Shown: positions 6,481 to 8,144 of the stretch, piece after piece | Layout: every line of letters starts with the position of its first letter | How positions within the stretch are numbered: the stretch's first letter is position 1 | Origin: a bacterium | GTDB lineage: Archaea; Nanoarchaeota; Nanoarchaeia; Woesearchaeales; UBA10216 | DNA: 8,144 nucleotides | Direction: 5' to 3' | Assembly: GCA_024206195.1 (NCBI GenBank) | Contig: JAAGZO010000414.1 | Span: 1-8,144 of the forward strand | Notes under the pieces: generated by a model | The model's input: the letters and a program-made list of their open reading frames with translations, nothing else | Database searches by the model: none | What the model was told of the DNA's origin: nothing | Translations under genes and position numbers: made by a program

Positions 6481-6680
6481 TGAGTGACTTTTCAAAACAT
6501 CCAACATATTTGGAAGGCTTGATCGAATGCGAGGCTTACCACAAAGAACACAAATCGCTTGCTGAGTTAGAAATATTTGTTGACATAGAAACTTCAATCG
6601 TTGATAATGACCATCGTTGGAACAATTGGAGTGATGGAATGAAAGATTATTTAGAGTTTGCTAAGGAGAATGGGTTGTGA
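6480..6680 (+). CDS. Small acidic protein, unknown function
   Basis: A 66-residue protein starting at the ATG that overlaps the preceding stop by one base (TAATG), with GAGGG 9 nt upstream. A longer frame beginning at 6456 inside the preceding gene is not needed. It has a helical N-terminal half with many Glu and His, then a WNNWSDGMKDYLEFAKENG end (about 47-65). No membrane segment or known motif is seen. Coupling to its neighbours suggests a shared role or shared expression timing. I do not recognise the family. Confidence 0.7.
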   Translation: MSDFSKHPTYLEGLIECEAYHKEHKSLAELEIFVDIETSIVDNDHRWNNWSDGMKDYLEFAKENGL

Positions 6681-6922
6681 GTAGATACACAATGGAGATT
6701 TACAGTTCAGAACATAAGGAGTGGCAAGAGATTGGTTTTGACTTTAAAACTAAGTCTCAACTTGAAAATTGGTTAGAAGGTGATGATTTCAGCGGAGAAC
6801 TACGTGGCACTCATTATTATGAATGGAGAGCGGGTTATCGTTGGAAACCTTATGATAGTGAATATGTTCACCGTTTTGTGTGGAATATGGGTAAGAAGAA
6901 AGGTGAAGGGGTAATGGTATGA
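6677..6922 (+). CDS. Small protein rich in aromatic residues, unknown function
   Basis: An 81-residue protein with a GTG start at 6677 that overlaps the preceding TGA. AAGGAG lies 8 nt before it, which decides this start over the ATG at 6692. It is unusually rich in Trp and Tyr (five Trp, at about 16, 32, 50, 56 and 69), with RGTHYYEWRAGYRWKPYDSEY in the middle and a basic GKKKGEG end. The look is of a compact alpha/beta domain; no catalytic motif is visible. The family is not recognised. Confidence 0.72.
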   Translation: MSRYTMEIYSSEHKEWQEIGFDFKTKSQLENWLEGDDFSGELRGTHYYEWRAGYRWKPYDSEYVHRFVWNMGKKKGEGVMV

Positions 6923-7086
6923 GTACATTTAAGAAGGTTGATGTCTTTGGAGAAGCTGTGATTGAATTAAACACTTATGGACAAGTTACCGTACAATTAA
7001 GTGAAGACATGCTTAACCAAATGCTACAGGAATTACAAAAGTCTAAGATTGCCGATATAAAAGTAAATACAAACGTGATATGTTAA
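6919..7086 (+). CDS. Small protein of 55 residues, unknown function
   Basis: The ATG at 6919 overlaps the preceding TGA (ATGA), with AAGGGG 7 nt upstream, so it is coupled to the gene before. Residues 1-27 look like beta strands (VDVFGEAVIEL, GQVTVQLS), followed by a helix (EDMLNQMLQELQKSKI, about 29-44) and a short tail. The beta-beta-alpha outline and small size would suit a binding or regulatory protein, but no family is recognised. Good ribosome site and overlap make it a credible gene despite its size. Confidence 0.66.
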   Translation: MSTFKKVDVFGEAVIELNTYGQVTVQLSEDMLNQMLQELQKSKIADIKVNTNVIC

Positions 7087-7205
7087 ATCGGTCAGAATTA
7101 AAAGACTTGCTAGATGTAACGCAGTGTTGTGGCAGTATTATGGGGAGTAGTGTTCACGAAACTTGCAATATCCCAAGCAACTTGGTACAAAGTAGGCAGT
7201 TTTGA
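7080..7205 (+). CDS. Possible 41-residue ORF
   Basis: The ATG at 7080 lies inside the end of the preceding gene (overlap of 7 nt). The frame ends at TGA 7203-7205. It starts with a helix-like LNRSELKDLLDV and has three Cys (16, 17 and 29). No good Shine-Dalgarno site is present. Its 3' half also contains the first of two promoter-like sequences. It may be a real coupled gene or only a chance frame. Confidence 0.25.
   Translation: MLNRSELKDLLDVTQCCGSIMGSSVHETCNIPSNLVQSRQF
7163..7191 (+). promoter_or_regulatory. Upstream tandem promoter (P1) for the HTH gene
   Basis: TTGCAA (7163-7168), 17 bp, TACAAA (7186-7191), with TGG before the -10 (extended -10). The transcript would carry a leader of about 58 nt before the HTH gene. 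The -10 lies within CTTGGTACAAAG (7181-7192), palindromic around GTAC at all but one symmetric pair of positions. Confidence 0.42.
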
Positions 7206-7208
7206 CTG

Positions 7209-7237
7209 TTGTAATTTTTAAGGTTTTCTGGTACAAT
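7209..7237 (+). promoter_or_regulatory. Downstream tandem promoter (P2) for the HTH gene
   Basis: TTGTAA (7209-7214), 17 bp, TACAAT (7232-7237), again with TGG before the -10. The TGGTACAA core is the same as in the upstream copy, 46 bp away. The expected start near 7244 leaves a leader of only about 12 nt, nearly all of it the Shine-Dalgarno site AAGAGGT. Confidence 0.55.
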
Positions 7238-7255
7238 GGTTTATAAGAGGTAATT

Positions 7256-7462
7256 ATGTTGAGAGAAAAATTATGTGAGGCTTTGGTTAACTATAAGGAA
7301 AACAGTGGTTGCACCTATAGTGACCTCAGTCAGCTTACAGGGTTATCTAAAAGTCAATTAACAAACATATGTAAAAATAATGGTAAAGAGGTTAAATTGG
7401 AGACAATAGAAAATGCGTTATATAACTGTGGTGTTAGTTTAATTTTGGAGTTTAACGTATGA
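7256..7462 (+). CDS. Helix-turn-helix transcriptional regulator (XRE/Cro-like)
   Basis: A 68-residue single-domain DNA-binding protein. Residues about 21-39 (YSDLSQLTGLSKSQLTNIC) form a helix-turn-helix with the usual Gly in the turn and Ser-x-Ser at the start of the recognition helix. The following VKLETIENALYNCGVSLIL (47-65) matches the fourth and fifth helices of XRE/Cro-like domains. There is no extra dimerisation or cleavage domain, so it is Cro-like in size rather than CI-like. AAGAGGT precedes the ATG. It is transcribed from two look-alike promoters that carry GTAC-centred repeats, which could be its own operators. It may control the divergent tail gene promoter or its own block; target and effect are inferred. 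Confidence 0.8.
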   Translation: MLREKLCEALVNYKENSGCTYSDLSQLTGLSKSQLTNICKNNGKEVKLETIENALYNCGVSLILEFNV

Positions 7463-7635
7463 GAATTAAATTATCTGAAAAGAATATGGATCTAGTGATG
7501 GATGTGGTAAGGTCAAAAGGTATTAGTCTTGTTGAAGCGATCAATTACTTATTGGATCACCCAGAAGAGATAGTCAGCACGAGAGGTGTAAATGAAAACA
7601 AAGAGAGTCGTCAAATCCGAACCTGCGACAAGTAA
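7459..7635 (+). CDS. Small protein coupled to the HTH gene, unknown function
   Basis: A 58-residue frame whose ATG overlaps the HTH stop (ATGA), with GGAG 8 nt upstream. The first 35 residues (beginning MRIKLSEKNM) suggest a short strand followed by two helices (MDLVMDVVRSKG, SLVEAINYLLD), an outline that resembles small ribbon-helix-helix proteins, though no diagnostic match is seen. The C-terminal 20 residues are polar and overlap the next gene by 44 nt in another frame, so they may be less constrained. Tight coupling suggests a partner or co-regulator of the HTH protein. Confidence 0.62.
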   Translation: MRIKLSEKNMDLVMDVVRSKGISLVEAINYLLDHPEEIVSTRGVNENKESRQIRTCDK

Positions 7636-8144
7636 CAGCAAAATAACTAGTAATCGGTTCTTCTACAAAACACCACCTTCTAAACTTCCTAGGAATTTCA
7701 AACACTTACAGGAGGTTGATAAGGTTTTAGATAGCCTACTTACACCATCTCTTAGACGGTCTTACTATATATCCCTAGATAGTAGTAATTCTAATAAGAA
7801 TAATAATAATAATAATAATGTGTTAAGTGAGTACAGTGAGTGTATAGATAAGTTAAAGGATTTATTATCTATTCATGTTAGGTGGGACCTACATTCAACA
7901 TTCATAAGTGATGTTGTTAGCTATAAACATGTCAATGGTTATCTTTCTTTTACTGATTATCAGGATATAGAGGACTACGTATTGAGTACAGCTCATATGC
8001 TCTCTTCTATGCTTGAGTTATACTATAAGAACACCTTAAACAGGACAAGAGTCCATAAGAGCCCTATACGTTTAGCTTGTCTGTGGTTTGCTAGGCACCT
8101 ACACAGAATGACTAGTAAGGGCGCACTTGGTGTTATGTATAGCC
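7592..8144 (+). CDS. Unrecognised protein with poly-Asn tract (cut by right window edge)
   Basis: The frame is open from the ATG at 7592 to the edge (184 full codons), so the C-terminus is missing. GAGAGGTG precedes the start, which lies inside the 58-residue gene. Residues 1-40 are basic and Ser/Pro-rich. A Ser/Asn-rich stretch follows at about 63-76 with seven Asn in a row, likely a flexible linker. After it comes a helical region (EYSECIDKLKDLLSIHVRWDL; YQDIEDYVLSTAHMLSSMLEL) and a basic, aromatic part near the edge (SPIRLACLWFARHLHRMTSK). No catalytic motif or known family is recognised. It uses many AT-rich and rare codons (ATA, AGG, CTA), which may point to recent acquisition, though this was judged by eye. 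Confidence 0.75.
   Translation, partial: MKTKRVVKSEPATSNSKITSNRFFYKTPPSKLPRNFKHLQEVDKVLDSLLTPSLRRSYYISLDSSNSNKNNNNNNNVLSEYSECIDKLKDLLSIHVRWDLHSTFISDVVSYKHVNGYLSFTDYQDIEDYVLSTAHMLSSMLELYYKNTLNRTRVHKSPIRLACLWFARHLHRMTSKGALGVMYS
7799..7819 (+). repeat. (AAT)7 trinucleotide repeat
   Basis: Seven perfect AAT units in frame encode seven Asn residues inside the last gene, after an AGT/AAT-rich lead-in from about 7780. Changes in unit number would alter linker length without shifting the frame. Confidence 0.9.

Noticed and set aside
6789..6974. Minus-strand frame of 61 codons
   Set aside because: Antisense to two coupled plus-strand genes with good start signals.
1..8144. tRNA genes, CRISPR arrays, insertion sequences, attachment sites
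   Set aside because: I saw no cloverleaf pattern, no regularly spaced repeat array, no transposase motif or terminal repeats, and no integrase or duplicated core.

Overview
The window is a stretch of a tailed, contractile-tailed (myovirus-type) bacteriophage or prophage genome. The evidence is a gene series on the minus strand, read from right to left, in the order usual for such phages: a neck or tail-completion protein, a small head-closure-like protein, a neck/tail terminator protein, the tail sheath (DUF3383 type), the tail tube (DUF3277/PhiTE type), a tail assembly chaperone with a -1 frameshift extension, and the start of the tape measure protein, which runs off the left edge. The sequence is AT-rich, uses sigma-70-like promoters and has strong Shine-Dalgarno sites. 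This fits a phage of a gammaproteobacterial host, but the host is an inference and cannot be fixed from this window.

Minus-strand block (1-6030): genes are tightly packed, with 1-nt overlaps or gaps of tens of bases, except at two places. A 120-bp gap (4289-4408) in front of the sheath gene holds a strong promoter-like sequence inside nested inverted repeats. A 74-bp gap (2360-2433) behind the tube gene holds a terminator-like hairpin with a T-rich tail. Together they would let sheath and tube, the two most abundant tail proteins, be made as a separate high-output unit, with reduced read-through into chaperone and tape measure. The chaperone gene has a clear A AAT TTT slippery heptamer that joins it to the -1 frame, as in lambda gpG/gpGT.

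Divergent control region (6031-6159): a minus-strand extended -10 element for the tail genes, flanked by an 11-bp-spaced direct repeat, lies back to back with a near-consensus plus-strand promoter (TTGACG-N17-TATAGT).

Plus-strand block (6160-8144): a run of small, translationally coupled genes mostly without recognisable function. It begins with a 106-residue single-pass membrane protein and three small soluble proteins (66, 81 and 55 residues), plus a doubtful 41-residue ORF. Next come two look-alike tandem extended -10 promoters carrying GTAC-centred repeats, then a 68-residue HTH (XRE/Cro-like) regulator coupled to a 58-residue protein, and finally an unrecognised protein with a poly-Asn tract that runs off the right edge. 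This block is the accessory or regulatory part of the window and the best place to look for unknown biology. No single gene in it can be given a specific function from sequence alone.
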